Source: Boudabousia liubingyangii (GTDB taxonomy: Bacteria > Actinomycetota > Actinomycetes > Actinomycetales > Actinomycetaceae). From it: a stretch of DNA of 64,000 bases. The stretch spans positions 146,224-210,223 of the forward strand of contig NZ_MQSU01000001.1 of NCBI RefSeq assembly GCF_001907245.1, written 5' to 3'. The number at the start of each line of letters is the position of its first letter. Within the stretch, counting starts at the first letter, position 1. Of this stretch, positions 54,018 through 63,821 are shown in pieces. The translations under genes and the position numbers were made by a program. Under the pieces are notes generated by a model. That model made no database searches and was not told where the DNA came from. It worked only from the letters and a program-made list of their open reading frames with translations.

Positions 54018-54524
54018 GTGGACTCGGTTAGTTTTTGGTTGGCTCTAGTGGGTTTCCTGCTCATGTTTGGTATTCATGAGTTTGAAGAGGCCACCCGCGT
54101 CCTACCTTGGCTGGATCGCAACCGTGACCGCCTACCGGCCCCGTTCCGGCACTTGCGGCTTAGCCGCCGTCAGTTTTGGTTTATTGCCGCCGAGGAAGCG
54201 CTGCTGATTATTTTGGTGGCCCTACTGTTACCGTCGGTTTGGCTGGCCGGGGCGGTTATTGCCTACGCGGTACACCTGCTGGTTCACGTGGTACAGATTT
54301 TGGTTACTGCCCGTTGGGGCTTTACGATCCCCGTATGGACGGCAGTGATTGAACTGCCGGTAATGCTGAACCTATTGTTCCTGCTGCCCACCAGGCAGGG
54401 TGACACGACCCTGCTGTTTACCAGCTTGGTCATGTCTGTGGTGATGGTCGTGAATCTGGTGCTGATGCACCTTTTGGTGAAGGTAGTGCCGGCCAGGAAG
54501 GGTCCTTCGGGACGGGTCGTTTAG
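54018..54524 (+). CDS. HXXEE-motif membrane protein
   Basis: A 168-aa membrane protein with four or five helices. The first helix ends in GIHEFEEA, the HxxEE signature of a small membrane-protein family of unknown role, and a second His pair (HLLVHVVQ) lies in the fourth segment. The start is GTG with AGGAGA upstream. The stop overlaps that of the convergent acetyltransferase by three bases. Confidence 0.85.
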   Translation: MDSVSFWLALVGFLLMFGIHEFEEATRVLPWLDRNRDRLPAPFRHLRLSRRQFWFIAAEEALLIILVALLLPSVWLAGAVIAYAVHLLVHVVQILVTARWGFTIPVWTAVIELPVMLNLLFLLPTRQGDTTLLFTSLVMSVVMVVNLVLMHLLVKVVPARKGPSGRVV

Positions 54525-55192
54525 AACAGATTTTTGACGTAGCGTTCTTCGGTGGCCGCATGGCCGTCAATGCTGACGGTCTTGGAGGCGTAGTCACTGG
54601 GAGCCTGCCAGCCGTGTGACTGGTAGAAGCGGATGGCGCGTTCGTTTCCAGCTAGGACCCACAGGTAGGCGCTTTCGTGTCCATGGGCGGCGATGGTCCG
54701 CTCCCCTAGTTCGATCAAGGCACTGCCGGCACCTTGCCCGAAGTGTTCGGGCGCCACGTAGATGCCTTTTAGTTCCCCCATGTGCTGGTAGTTTTCTTCC
54801 CGAGCCCGGCCCACAATGATCCAGCCGACCAGTTCACCGGCCACTTCGGCGACGAAGCATTCGTCCCAGGGCTCCCCACTAGCGTTATCCGGGGTGCTAG
54901 ACGGGGCGGGCACCTCAGGAGTCGCTTCACCGGCCGCACCGCGTTCCCCACCGGCCATTCCACGTTCCCCGCCGGCCATATCATTTCCGGCAGCGATCAT
55001 AGGGGCCAAACTACGGTGCCACTTCTGGGTTTGCCCCTCTAGCGTGCGCGCGTCAAGGAGTTCATCAGGTAGTAGTCCCCGGTAGGCTTCCGCCCAGGCA
55101 TCCAAGTGGATTCGAGCGAACTGGGGCACGTCCGATTCTTGCACGGGACGCAGGATTACTTTCGGGTCCGTGCTGGCGTCTTCGGGTCGCAT
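54521..55192 (-). CDS. GNAT family N-acetyltransferase with internal Gly/Ala repeat
   Basis: A 223-aa acetyl-CoA-dependent acetyltransferase. The N-terminal half opens with ILRPVQESDVPQFARIH and a substrate helix; the acetyl-CoA motif is GIYVAPEHFGQGAGSALIELGE (quoted in part: EHFGQGAGSALIE), with NERAIRFYQSHGW near the end. An insertion around residues 72-105 has three tandem copies of a GGERG-type unit and a Pro/Ser stretch before ECFVAE resumes the fold. Substrate is unknown; GNAT proteins acetylate antibiotics, proteins or polyamines. Confidence 0.88.
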   Translation of the reverse strand: MRPEDASTDPKVILRPVQESDVPQFARIHLDAWAEAYRGLLPDELLDARTLEGQTQKWHRSLAPMIAAGNDMAGGERGMAGGERGAAGEATPEVPAPSSTPDNASGEPWDECFVAEVAGELVGWIIVGRAREENYQHMGELKGIYVAPEHFGQGAGSALIELGERTIAAHGHESAYLWVLAGNERAIRFYQSHGWQAPSDYASKTVSIDGHAATEERYVKNLF

Positions 55193-55330
55193 CCTTGCCT
55201 CCTTCAGCTCGTCTCCGGCCCCCTATGGGACTTCCCTTAACAGCAGTTTACCGGCAGACGACCCGTAAATAGCGAAACTTTAGACCCTTAAAGTTGCGTT
55301 TAAAGCTTCTAAACGAAAGGTTATCCCGTA

Positions 55331-55370
55331 AAAGAAGAAGTGGCGCCCACCCGTTAAAGGTGAACGCCAC
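55331..55370 (-). terminator. Rho-independent terminator after DUF2871 gene
   Basis: On the minus strand GTGGCGTTCACC pairs imperfectly with GGGTGGGCGCCAC, followed by TTCTTCTTTT. It ends about 20-60 nt past the DUF2871 stop. Confidence 0.75.
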
Positions 55371-55388
55371 GGCCTCGGCAAGAAATAA

Positions 55389-55832
55389 TCAGGCCTGCTT
55401 AACGCCGCGATCCTGCCCGGCGCCAACAGCCTGGTAGAGCGCGACGAGGATCAGCACTAGGCCCGCGGTCAGGCCAATGTGGCCCAGGCCAGCCATGCCA
55501 GAAATAGCCGCGTTCGGGCCCTTGGCCAGTTCACTGCCGCCCACCTGGACGATGCCTCGGACGATCATCATGATCACGGTGACGTTCAAGAAAATGTTGT
55601 AAACGATCAGGCCAATGTGGCCCAGCTTGGAGCCCAGGAAGTGGAAGCGGTCCTCTAGGGCCAGCATGATCAGGAAGAAGAACATGCCCAGCACGAAGTA
55701 GTGAGTGTGCAGGATAGACAGGGTGGTGAAGCCCTTAAATTCGGCGTATTTGGTGTACTCGCGGTAGAAGAAGCCGCCGGTCAGGGCCAGGGCCATGTAG
55801 ATGATTGCGAGTTTGGCCAGTAACTTGTTCAA
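55389..55832 (-). CDS. DUF2871 family membrane protein
   Basis: A 147-aa protein with four membrane helices. LTGGFFYREYTKY, HTHYFVLGMFFFLIML with the paired His, and GLGHIGLTAGLVLIL are DUF2871 features. The His residues in helices might bind a metal or heme, but this is only a guess. It is a single-gene unit with its own terminator; function unknown. Confidence 0.85.
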   Translation of the reverse strand: MNKLLAKLAIIYMALALTGGFFYREYTKYAEFKGFTTLSILHTHYFVLGMFFFLIMLALEDRFHFLGSKLGHIGLIVYNIFLNVTVIMMIVRGIVQVGGSELAKGPNAAISGMAGLGHIGLTAGLVLILVALYQAVGAGQDRGVKQA

Positions 55833-55989
55833 AGCATTTTTCCTTAATAACTAAAGGGTGCGCTGCCTACCAGCCACACCCCATTTTTATGACACTGTGT
55901 ATTATAAAATGCTTTGGGGCCATTTAGCCACCCTGGCAACCGAACTCACAAACCGGGACAAAAACTAGGGAGCCCCTTAGACAAACCTC

Positions 55990-56373
55990 TTAGTCAAGAA
56001 GAAACATGTAGCAAGTGAAGACGGTCAGCAAAAGAGTAAAAATACTCACCACCCATGCCAAAACGTCTTGAAGAACCCTAAACGGCATCGGCGACTGGCC
56101 CTCACCATTCGGCCGGGAGGAAACTACTAGCTTCAAGAACAAAAATACGCCCCAAAGCAAAATCCCAAGCAAAGCCAATATCAGCCGAGTCCTATCAACC
56201 CATGGGGGCGAAACCTGCCCAGCCGGGACCCGAAAGATCAAAGTCTTGACGTAATCAGTATGCCAATACCCGGCAAAAGTCTGTACCTGCAGCAGGAAAC
56301 CAAGCCACCACAAGCACCTCAGCAATACTCGCAGACCTGACCTGCCACCTGAGGCCCTAGTTCCGGATTTCAT
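55990..56373 (-). CDS. Small hypothetical membrane protein
   Basis: I do not recognise this 127-aa protein. It has a basic N-terminus (Arg-rich) and three hydrophobic stretches (about 16-32, 64-84, 106-126). No catalytic motif is seen. Codon use is G+C-poorer than the core genes. It is isolated by A+T-rich spacers. Confidence 0.6.
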   Translation of the reverse strand: MKSGTRASGGRSGLRVLLRCLWWLGFLLQVQTFAGYWHTDYVKTLIFRVPAGQVSPPWVDRTRLILALLGILLWGVFLFLKLVVSSRPNGEGQSPMPFRVLQDVLAWVVSIFTLLLTVFTCYMFLLD

Positions 56374-56552
56374 AGGCTAACTCTAGCAGGACACCGAAAC
56401 TCCAGACATCAACACACCAAATGCAGCTTCCAGCTCCCCTTCATCTTTGCCGAGGACGCTCCGCCGGGTTTTCGGGTAGCAATAAAAACAAAACCCATCT
56501 CAGTAGAAATTACCGACAACATAGTGCTACATAATGACCTAGCACCAATAAA

Positions 56553-58448
56553 CTATTTGAAGGATTGCTCCATCTCAGATCTTTCAATCAAAGACCTTTC
56601 ATCCTGCGGCAAAGGAAAGAATAAAACTTCATCAGTTTCGCCTTTAAGTATCCCCCCTATCGTTGGCATGCTTAAGAACAATGTCCAGATTGGATATCTC
56701 ATTAATTCTTCCAGCTCCTCCGACGACATTTTCTGATGGTAATACTTAAAATCATCTATATTTTCTAGAAGACCTGCTATTAGTAGGTTTAGAAGCAATG
56801 ACTCTCCTCCATTACCCCTTGATTGAGAAGTCCTAAGATCACGTAACATATTCTTCTCAGTGTCGCTTAAGAAACGTTCTCTTCTATTCAGTTGTATCCG
56901 ATTGATTATTGTGAAGTCTTCCTCACCGAACTTTTCCGAAATCCATGTAAGCAATTTTTTGGCTTGACGATAGTAGTATGGTCGATAGTTAACTTCCCTA
57001 TCACCAAGGTTAATTAATTTCAGGCACATGTTATTCGCCAAGTCACGTGTATCGGAGTTAATACCAATGCTTTCGTAGTGTTCAACAAGATGACCTAAAT
57101 TATTGTTTAACACTGAATGTAAAGATTTCTCATCAAAAATTTCATAAATTGTTGCACGCATGAGCTTATTAGTGCTCGAGTCACAATTTTCTGGACCAGC
57201 ATAAAAGTACAATTGATCTGGCTGAAATAAGGAATATAAACCTTCTACGCCGTTTATTTCTCCGGCAAATAGTTCAATGCGCTTTTCCCCCACTGGAAAT
57301 GCAACTCTCCCCTCACCTTCAGCGTTAACAAACGTCCTATCTCGTTTTTCTAATGCTAAGGACATTTCCTTAAGGAAATCTGATCTCATATGTTTAATAT
57401 CGCCCAGAAGTAGAAAGTTTGGATCAATTCCTAAAGAAGTACAACAACTAGATAGCTCTTGACAATACTGAAGCATCCCAGAATTTTTTTGAGTATATGC
57501 CTGATCGAATCCTTCAACTTTCAAGCCCCCTTCTTCACCAAACTGCAGTTCTCTAGTACGCGCGAGAGCATCAATAAATTCGACGGCTTTTTTCAATGTT
57601 ACGAAAGGAATACTTTCATCTGTTGAAAGTCTAAGGCTTAGTCTAGGTTTATCTGGATTGATCACAAAGTCTATAGCTAGGGCTCTAGATAGTATAAGCT
57701 TCGCCGAAGAAGAGGTCTTTTGTTTCTTATAGACATCTTCATAAAGAACTTCTCCGCTAGCAACAGAAAATGGGTATTCTTCGATGGCTGGGGCTAATGT
57801 TACAGATGCGGAAGAAAGTAAAAACTCTTCTCCGAAACTATCAATTACCGATAGGGTAAAATCATCTTTGAAGCTATCTAGTTGAATGGCTTCTCCCGGA
57901 TTACTCAAGTCTTGCATAGACGCAAGTTTGAAACCTCTCACCTCCACTTTGTTCAAAAGAGAACGGCTAATAGCTTTCGGATGGTTCAAGTGCTCTACAG
58001 CAATCTCCATTAGTTGCCGAATTTGGTTTTCCTCGCTCGGGAATCGCTTGAGAGGGACACTGATACTCTTACCTTGACGAGCTTCTAAGAGTCGTTCACA
58101 TCTTGATCCATGAAGCAGCGAATAAAACACCTGTGGATCCCGTTTCGACTCAGATAAATCGATAAAGACTGCAAAAAATAATACTCCACCAAGGTTCTTG
58201 TATATCTGAATATCAGTACGTTTTAACGGGAATGATTTTGGATGTTTCTTATTTGTATAAGTCTTTCCTTTAATCTGAACCGGGATTTTTCCACGAATAG
58301 TTATGCACTCCCTATCGTAGACAAAAATGTCCCCATCAAATGCGGGAGTTTTATCATTTCTTTGAAAATTAGGGATTACTTCATCTGGTAAAAGATGTTC
58401 TTCTACAGCATTAACTGCTTTCTGCTCAATTTTTCTGGAACTTATCAA
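56553..58448 (-). CDS. DUF4365 domain protein, putative PD-(D/E)XK nuclease
   Basis: A 631-aa cytosolic protein. Residues about 5-150 match the DUF4365 pattern: an N-terminal helix with Glu9, then AFDGDIFV (Asp38/Asp40) and PVQIKGKTY (Gln58, Lys60), a QxK variant of the PD-(D/E)XK nuclease core, followed by a LFFAVFID strand. The remaining 480 residues are unrecognised. The start is probably TTG at 58448 with GGAG upstream. Being next to a type I restriction system in a foreign-looking region suggests a defence or DNA-processing role, by inference. Confidence 0.8.
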   Translation of the reverse strand: MISSRKIEQKAVNAVEEHLLPDEVIPNFQRNDKTPAFDGDIFVYDRECITIRGKIPVQIKGKTYTNKKHPKSFPLKRTDIQIYKNLGGVLFFAVFIDLSESKRDPQVFYSLLHGSRCERLLEARQGKSISVPLKRFPSEENQIRQLMEIAVEHLNHPKAISRSLLNKVEVRGFKLASMQDLSNPGEAIQLDSFKDDFTLSVIDSFGEEFLLSSASVTLAPAIEEYPFSVASGEVLYEDVYKKQKTSSSAKLILSRALAIDFVINPDKPRLSLRLSTDESIPFVTLKKAVEFIDALARTRELQFGEEGGLKVEGFDQAYTQKNSGMLQYCQELSSCCTSLGIDPNFLLLGDIKHMRSDFLKEMSLALEKRDRTFVNAEGEGRVAFPVGEKRIELFAGEINGVEGLYSLFQPDQLYFYAGPENCDSSTNKLMRATIYEIFDEKSLHSVLNNNLGHLVEHYESIGINSDTRDLANNMCLKLINLGDREVNYRPYYYRQAKKLLTWISEKFGEEDFTIINRIQLNRRERFLSDTEKNMLRDLRTSQSRGNGGESLLLNLLIAGLLENIDDFKYYHQKMSSEELEELMRYPIWTLFLSMPTIGGILKGETDEVLFFPLPQDERSLIERSEMEQSFK

Positions 58449-58785
58449 TTTATGTTCTCCATGGAAGATAACTAAGAACCTTCTACACCAATAGACTCAT
58501 GTTTCTACTGTTCTATCTACAAGTCAAGAGCCTCTTTCGCTAACCACCACAAGTTAGCAATATGCCCGAATATTAGTTTTCTTTGTTCTTGAGGATTGTT
58601 GGCCTGGCGACATCACATAAGGAATAATCAATCCATCAGTTTTCGCCTTCGATCCATGTTGTTTTACAACAAAAGATCAAAAATCAGAGATCATTAGATA
58701 GGCAAGAGAAAACAAGATCCTGCGCCACAAGATTAAAAGAAGATGCAACGCACTACCCGAGTTCACTACCTATAAACTTATAATT
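58449..58785 (-). other. A+T-rich gap between hsdS and the DUF4365 gene
   Basis: No gene or strong hairpin is seen in these 337 bases. It is A+T-rich and should hold the DUF4365 promoter. A short TTGT-TTT-ACAA hairpin (near 58660) is the only symmetry noticed. Confidence 0.4.
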
Positions 58786-59919
58786 TTAGGTAAAAGACTC
58801 TAGTTGCCTTAATGCATCACAATACCTACGAGAGAAAGTAACAACATCATCTTGATACTCATTAGACGGTAATCCAAAGGACAAAGCCATAAGATTTTTC
58901 ACCGCTAATCCTGGCTGCGCAGTTGCGGTTGCATATTGATTTAGATTCATAGCAGTTAAGAGGTAAAAAGCCCATTCAGGATTTATGTCTAAGTTACATG
59001 ACACAGTTACAGCATGTTCCGTGGCATAAAATTTTCCTCTAGCTATCTTTACGTTTCCGCAAAGAGCTCCTTGCCTACCAATAAGGGGAAAAGTACCCTC
59101 GTAATTGTAGCGGTCAACATACCCACGTATACCATTGCCCCCAAAGCAGGGATAGGCACCTGAACTCTTGATTTCAGAAGCCTTTATAAATTTTCCAGCT
59201 TTCAGGGTAAAAGCCTCACCTATGGTTACTAATTTCGTAGGTGTTTGACCTAAAATTTGCGAATCCAGAATAAGTTTTAGCAGACCTTGCAAAAGCAGAT
59301 CTGGGAGGTCGCGGTCTAGATCTTCTCTCTCTCTCTCGAGTTCAGCAAGACGATCAATTTTAGAATCAAGTAATTCAAGGCGCGCGAGGATGGCTTTCTG
59401 CTCACTTAAAGGTGGGATGAGAATTTTAGAATCAAGAAGTTGTTTTAACTTAATACCTTGAACAGTCGCACCAGAGGTCTGAAACTCCAATCCAGAGATG
59501 GCGAGCATTAAATATTCCGGAAGAACAGAATCGTCCGGGAAAAGAGCACGTAAATCCTGATTGATTGCCACCTCAATTTTATTTACGCAAACTTTACCAA
59601 CTCCCATTCGCATCCCAACGATGACAGAATCAACGGGAATTAAATTTGATGAGGATTCTTTAAGACCTCTCTCTGTAATTGTGTCTTGAGTTCGCGTTAG
59701 AACAGTCGATTTAATGTCTTTGATGCTCGCCCAAGCAATACCTCCACCCCAATAACTAACTTCAGTTTTCGATGGAGTTCCACCACCTTTATGTCCTGTA
59801 ATAACTTTGTGTATTTCACGCGGTAGCCAGGGAGAAGCAGAGGAAACTTGCAAATCGCGCGTAAGGTCACCTGATAACGCCGCTACCCTCACGGCCTTTC
59901 TTAGTTTTTCTGCGATCAT
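58786..59919 (-). CDS. hsdS: Type I restriction-modification specificity subunit
   Basis: A 377-aa DNA-recognition subunit with two target-recognition domains. Each begins like the family (first: GGTPSKTEVSYWGGGIAWASI; second: VTIGEAFTLKAGKFIKASEI) and is followed by a coiled-coil helix (SEQKAILARLELLDSKIDRLAEL; and the C-terminal QYDDVVTFSRRYCDALRQLE). The layout gives a bipartite target. ATG overlaps the hsdM stop as ATGA. The DNA is A+T-rich, especially in the TRDs, as is usual for exchangeable specificity genes. Confidence 0.93.
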   Translation of the reverse strand: MIAEKLRKAVRVAALSGDLTRDLQVSSASPWLPREIHKVITGHKGGGTPSKTEVSYWGGGIAWASIKDIKSTVLTRTQDTITERGLKESSSNLIPVDSVIVGMRMGVGKVCVNKIEVAINQDLRALFPDDSVLPEYLMLAISGLEFQTSGATVQGIKLKQLLDSKILIPPLSEQKAILARLELLDSKIDRLAELEREREDLDRDLPDLLLQGLLKLILDSQILGQTPTKLVTIGEAFTLKAGKFIKASEIKSSGAYPCFGGNGIRGYVDRYNYEGTFPLIGRQGALCGNVKIARGKFYATEHAVTVSCNLDINPEWAFYLLTAMNLNQYATATAQPGLAVKNLMALSFGLPSNEYQDDVVTFSRRYCDALRQLESFT

Positions 59920-61394
59920 GCGCGTGCCTCGTTGAGGATGGCTTCGATGAGGGCGATTTGTTGGTCGATTTGGGCGTCGAGTTCGGCGCGTCGTTTGCGG
60001 TAGTTGGCGATGGTTTCTTCTGGGGTGAGGATTTCTTGTACCTTTTGGGGATAGCCGCACTGGTCAAAGTTATAGTCTACATCCACGAGCTCTTGCGCGG
60101 TGAACTTTTTCGCCTTGTAGGTGTCGGTCTCAAGGTCCTTGATGTCTTTGCGGTCGTGCCACCACTCCCAGCACTCATCAAAGTGCTTCATTTCCATGGG
60201 GCGGGTTTTGGAGAACGCCTTGTATCCTTCGGGTAGGTCTACGCGGTAGAACCATGTTTCCTTAGTTGGTCCTTGGTGATCGAAGAACAGAAGGTTTGTG
60301 GCGATAGAGGTGTATGGGGCGAAGACACTTCCGGGTAGGCGGATAATTGTGTGGAGGTTGAAGTCTTTTAGTAGTTTTTTCTTTATTTCTAGCTTGGCGC
60401 GGTCAGAGCCGAAGAGTAGACCGTCAGGCAAAACCACCCCAGCGCGTCCGTTCTTTTTCATGCGGTACATGATGAGTGCCATGAATAGATCAGCGGTTTC
60501 GCTTGAACGTAGATTGGCCGGGAAGTTTGCTTGCACGCTGGCCTGTTCTGTACCTCCGTAGGGTGGGTTCATGAGCAGCAGAGTGTACTTTTCGTCCTCT
60601 TTAAACTCACGTACATTGCGTTCGAGGGAGTTGCCGTGGAAGAAACTGGGTGCGTCCACGTCATGCAACAATAGGTTCGTAACCCCCAGTAGGTAGGCCA
60701 TTGGTTTTTTCTCGATGCCGTGAACTGCATTGCGGTATTTTTCTCGGTCCTCCACCGTGTTCACCTGGGTCTCTAGATGTTTGAGACTAGAGGTGAGGAA
60801 CCCACCCGTGCCAGCAGCGAAGTCTGCGATTGAATCATCAAGGGTTGGGTTAGTGGCTTTGACCATGAAATCAGTAACTGCGCGGGGCGTATAGTACTCG
60901 CCGCTAGAACCTGCGCTTTGTAACTGTTTAAGGAGACTTTCATATATGTCACCGAAGGCGTGGCGTTCTTCGTAACTGTCAAAATCAATCTCGTCTACCA
61001 GATTCACCAGCTGGCGGATAAGAACGCCGTCCTTCATGTACTGGTTCGCATCATCAAAGACCGCTTTAACAATTGCTTTACGCAGCGGGGTACGTTTAGT
61101 AACCGGCAGGGCTTTCAACGTTGGGAAGAGTTCTAGGTTGATGAAGTCAAGCAGGGGCTGACCTGTTAGGGCTTGACCGTCTTTATTGTCTACTGCCCAG
61201 TTCCGCCAACGCAGTTCCTCGGGAATGATGGAAATATAATCGTCTTCGTCAAGTTCCCATTGTTCTTCCTTGGCATCATAGACCTTAAGGAAAAGAAGCC
61301 AAGTGAGCTGCTCGATTCTCTGAGCATCACCGTTGATCCCAGCGTCCCCGCGCATGATGTTGCGTGAGGTGGAAATGAAAGAATTTAAACTCAT
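59916..61394 (-). CDS. hsdM: Type I restriction-modification methyltransferase subunit
   Basis: A 492-aa N6-adenine methyltransferase that modifies the target in hemimethylated DNA. The S-adenosylmethionine motif DFAAGTGGF (191-199) and catalytic NPPY (276-279) are intact, after an N-terminal helical domain (MRGDAGINGDAQRIEQLTW). The C-terminal helix (ETIANYRKRRAELDAQIDQQ) contacts HsdS. It starts 24 nt after hsdR. Confidence 0.96.
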   Translation of the reverse strand: MSLNSFISTSRNIMRGDAGINGDAQRIEQLTWLLFLKVYDAKEEQWELDEDDYISIIPEELRWRNWAVDNKDGQALTGQPLLDFINLELFPTLKALPVTKRTPLRKAIVKAVFDDANQYMKDGVLIRQLVNLVDEIDFDSYEERHAFGDIYESLLKQLQSAGSSGEYYTPRAVTDFMVKATNPTLDDSIADFAAGTGGFLTSSLKHLETQVNTVEDREKYRNAVHGIEKKPMAYLLGVTNLLLHDVDAPSFFHGNSLERNVREFKEDEKYTLLLMNPPYGGTEQASVQANFPANLRSSETADLFMALIMYRMKKNGRAGVVLPDGLLFGSDRAKLEIKKKLLKDFNLHTIIRLPGSVFAPYTSIATNLLFFDHQGPTKETWFYRVDLPEGYKAFSKTRPMEMKHFDECWEWWHDRKDIKDLETDTYKAKKFTAQELVDVDYNFDQCGYPQKVQEILTPEETIANYRKRRAELDAQIDQQIALIEAILNEARA

Positions 61395-61418
61395 AACAAT
61401 ACTTTTCCTCTAAGTTAT

Positions 61419-63821
61419 TTATGCGGCGTAGATAGAATCGACAAGTTCGTGTACCGCTTTAAGATAGTCATCCTTGCCGCCAAACATTTTCACAATCTTA
61501 GGTGGGGACCCGAAATGTGAGAACGGATCGTTAGCTAAGATACGAATATCTTCAATCTGGGTAACACCTAGAGTCGCATACTTTTCCAACAAGCCCGACA
61601 AGACTGCCTGACATTCCTCAGAATATTTATGCAAATAGCCAGTCTTTTTGACCTTATTAGCACGTTCTTTCCGGGTCAGAGGTGGCTTATCAAAAGCCAC
61701 ATGCATAATCAGATCAAAATCGTCAAGATCCTGACCAATATCCCCAGCCTCATCACGCAAGGCTGCGAGGAGTACACCTTGTTCTTGAAGTTCCTCAATG
61801 AGGGCAGCCTTACGCGAAGCATGCGACCAAGCTTCAAGGAACTCACTCAAAGTGGCATACTGGCCCAGCAGGTTCTTCCTCGAATAATCCGTCACAGACT
61901 CAGTGACGAGTTTACCGCTCTTAGGATCAATGAACTGAACACGCTCATTAAGCAGTCGAACTTCTACTCCCCTAACCCGCACTTTTCTTGGTTTACCAGG
62001 ATCTACAATAGGGTCCCGATCCCGGTCCCGGTCATCATCAATTGGGGTTAACGGCTCAATATCATCATCAAGATCTACACCTGGGCAAGGTCCCGGTTCG
62101 ATAGGTGGATCAATATCATCATCCTCAGGCCAATCGGGTTCACCATCCCGATCACCATCAAGGACATCCTTAATAACAACCGGCTCACCATCAAAATCTG
62201 GGTCAGCAAACAAACGAGTCGAGCCCCGGAAATCCAAAATCGTAAAGAATTCCTTCCCATACTCAGGCGCTAAGCGAGTACCTCGACCAATAATCTGTTT
62301 AAACTCCGTCATTGAGCCAATATTGGCTTCGAGCACAATAAGCTTAATAGTTTTAACATCCACTCCGGTAGTTAACAGTTTCGAGGTAGTAACAACCGTG
62401 GGATAAGGCTCGTTAACGTCAGCGAAGTTTTCTAACTGATTCTTCCCCTCTTCATCATCACCGGTAATACGCATGACATAACGGTGATCGGCCAGCATCT
62501 GTTCCACGTTCTCATTCGCAAGAGCCTGACGCATACGCTCAGCATGCTCAATATCAGAACAGAACACAATAGTTTTTGAATCCTGACCGTACTTACGAAG
62601 CCACGATGATACATACTTAGCTACCATCTGAGTACGCTCATCAATTATTAGGTTGCGATCGAAATCCTTAATGTTGTACTCACGGTCTTCAACCAAATGA
62701 CCCTCAACATCAGTTTTACCTTCTTCAGGGCGCCACCCCTCAAGATCCACATTCAACCCAGCACGCAAAACCTTATAGGGCGCCAAGAACCCATCAGCAA
62801 TACCCTCTTTAAGACTGTAAGTGTAAATGGGGTCCCCGAAATAGGTAATGTTAGAAACCTCCTTGGTTTCCTTAGGCGTAGCAGTCAGACCCAAATGGAT
62901 CGCACTTGAGAAATAATCAAGGACAGCACGCCACTGAGAATCATCCTTCGCCGAGCCACGATGACACTCATCAACCACCACTAGATCAAAAAACTCAGGT
63001 TTAAACTGACGGAATGGCTCCATCCCATCCTCACCAGCCAACTGATGATACAGACTTAGATAGACCTCATACGAACTATCAAGCCTGCGGTTACGTACCT
63101 TAGTAAGCCTATTACCCAAGGGCCGGAAATCCCCACTAATAGTCTGATCAAGCAAATAATTACGATCAGCAAGATAAAGCACCCGCTTAACCTTACCCGC
63201 CTCAAGCAAACGCCAAATAATCTGAAAAGCAGTAAAAGTCTTCCCAGTACCCGTAGCCATCACCAACAAAAGCCGACGCCTATCTTGAGCTACAGCCTCC
63301 ACCGTACGATCAATAGCAATACGCTGATAATAACGCGGCTCCTTATCAATAAACTGATCATAATGATACGGCTCGCGAAGTACCTGCTGACTCTCACCAC
63401 TCAGACCACGAGCATCAACATACCGCTGCCACAATTCATCCTCACTAGGAAACTCACCAAGCCCAAACTCTCGTTCAGCCCCCGTAAGAAAATCATGCTC
63501 AATAAAACCCGTACCATTCGAAGAATAAGCAAAAGGCGCATCCAACTTCACCGCATACCCCATAGCCTGCTGCAAACCCGCACTCACACTACGGTTCCCA
63601 CCCTTAGCTTCAACCACCGCAATCGCTTTACCGGTCCCCTTCATACGCAACACATAATCAGCACGCAAATTCCGACCACGCCGCGTCTTACGACCATCAA
63701 CAATAATCTGGCCAGGGGCAAAGGCCTCCATAAACAACTGCTCACGATCCCAACCAGCCGTCTCAACCAAAGCAGGAGTGATGAAACGCTGCTTAACATC
63801 TTCCTCAGTTAAATGTTCCAC
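61419..63821 (-). CDS. hsdR: Type I restriction-modification restriction subunit
   Basis: An 800-aa ATP-driven translocase and nuclease. The N-terminal PD-(D/E)XK nuclease core shows Asp55, and Glu71/Lys73 in VVEAKGG; the SF2 helicase has Walker A ATGTGKT (Lys194) and DECH (284-287), with QIIGRGTRLAPEYGK as motif VI. An acidic Asp/Glu/Arg/Pro-rich insert (about 555-612) precedes the C-terminal HsdM/HsdS-binding part. I prefer the GTG at 63821, which has GGGAGG five bases upstream, over the GTG at 63839. All motifs are intact, so the enzyme should be active; it resembles the EcoAI-like branch. Confidence 0.94.
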   Translation of the reverse strand: MEHLTEEDVKQRFITPALVETAGWDREQLFMEAFAPGQIIVDGRKTRRGRNLRADYVLRMKGTGKAIAVVEAKGGNRSVSAGLQQAMGYAVKLDAPFAYSSNGTGFIEHDFLTGAEREFGLGEFPSEDELWQRYVDARGLSGESQQVLREPYHYDQFIDKEPRYYQRIAIDRTVEAVAQDRRRLLLVMATGTGKTFTAFQIIWRLLEAGKVKRVLYLADRNYLLDQTISGDFRPLGNRLTKVRNRRLDSSYEVYLSLYHQLAGEDGMEPFRQFKPEFFDLVVVDECHRGSAKDDSQWRAVLDYFSSAIHLGLTATPKETKEVSNITYFGDPIYTYSLKEGIADGFLAPYKVLRAGLNVDLEGWRPEEGKTDVEGHLVEDREYNIKDFDRNLIIDERTQMVAKYVSSWLRKYGQDSKTIVFCSDIEHAERMRQALANENVEQMLADHRYVMRITGDDEEGKNQLENFADVNEPYPTVVTTSKLLTTGVDVKTIKLIVLEANIGSMTEFKQIIGRGTRLAPEYGKEFFTILDFRGSTRLFADPDFDGEPVVIKDVLDGDRDGEPDWPEDDDIDPPIEPGPCPGVDLDDDIEPLTPIDDDRDRDRDPIVDPGKPRKVRVRGVEVRLLNERVQFIDPKSGKLVTESVTDYSRKNLLGQYATLSEFLEAWSHASRKAALIEELQEQGVLLAALRDEAGDIGQDLDDFDLIMHVAFDKPPLTRKERANKVKKTGYLHKYSEECQAVLSGLLEKYATLGVTQIEDIRILANDPFSHFGSPPKIVKMFGGKDDYLKAVHELVDSIYAA

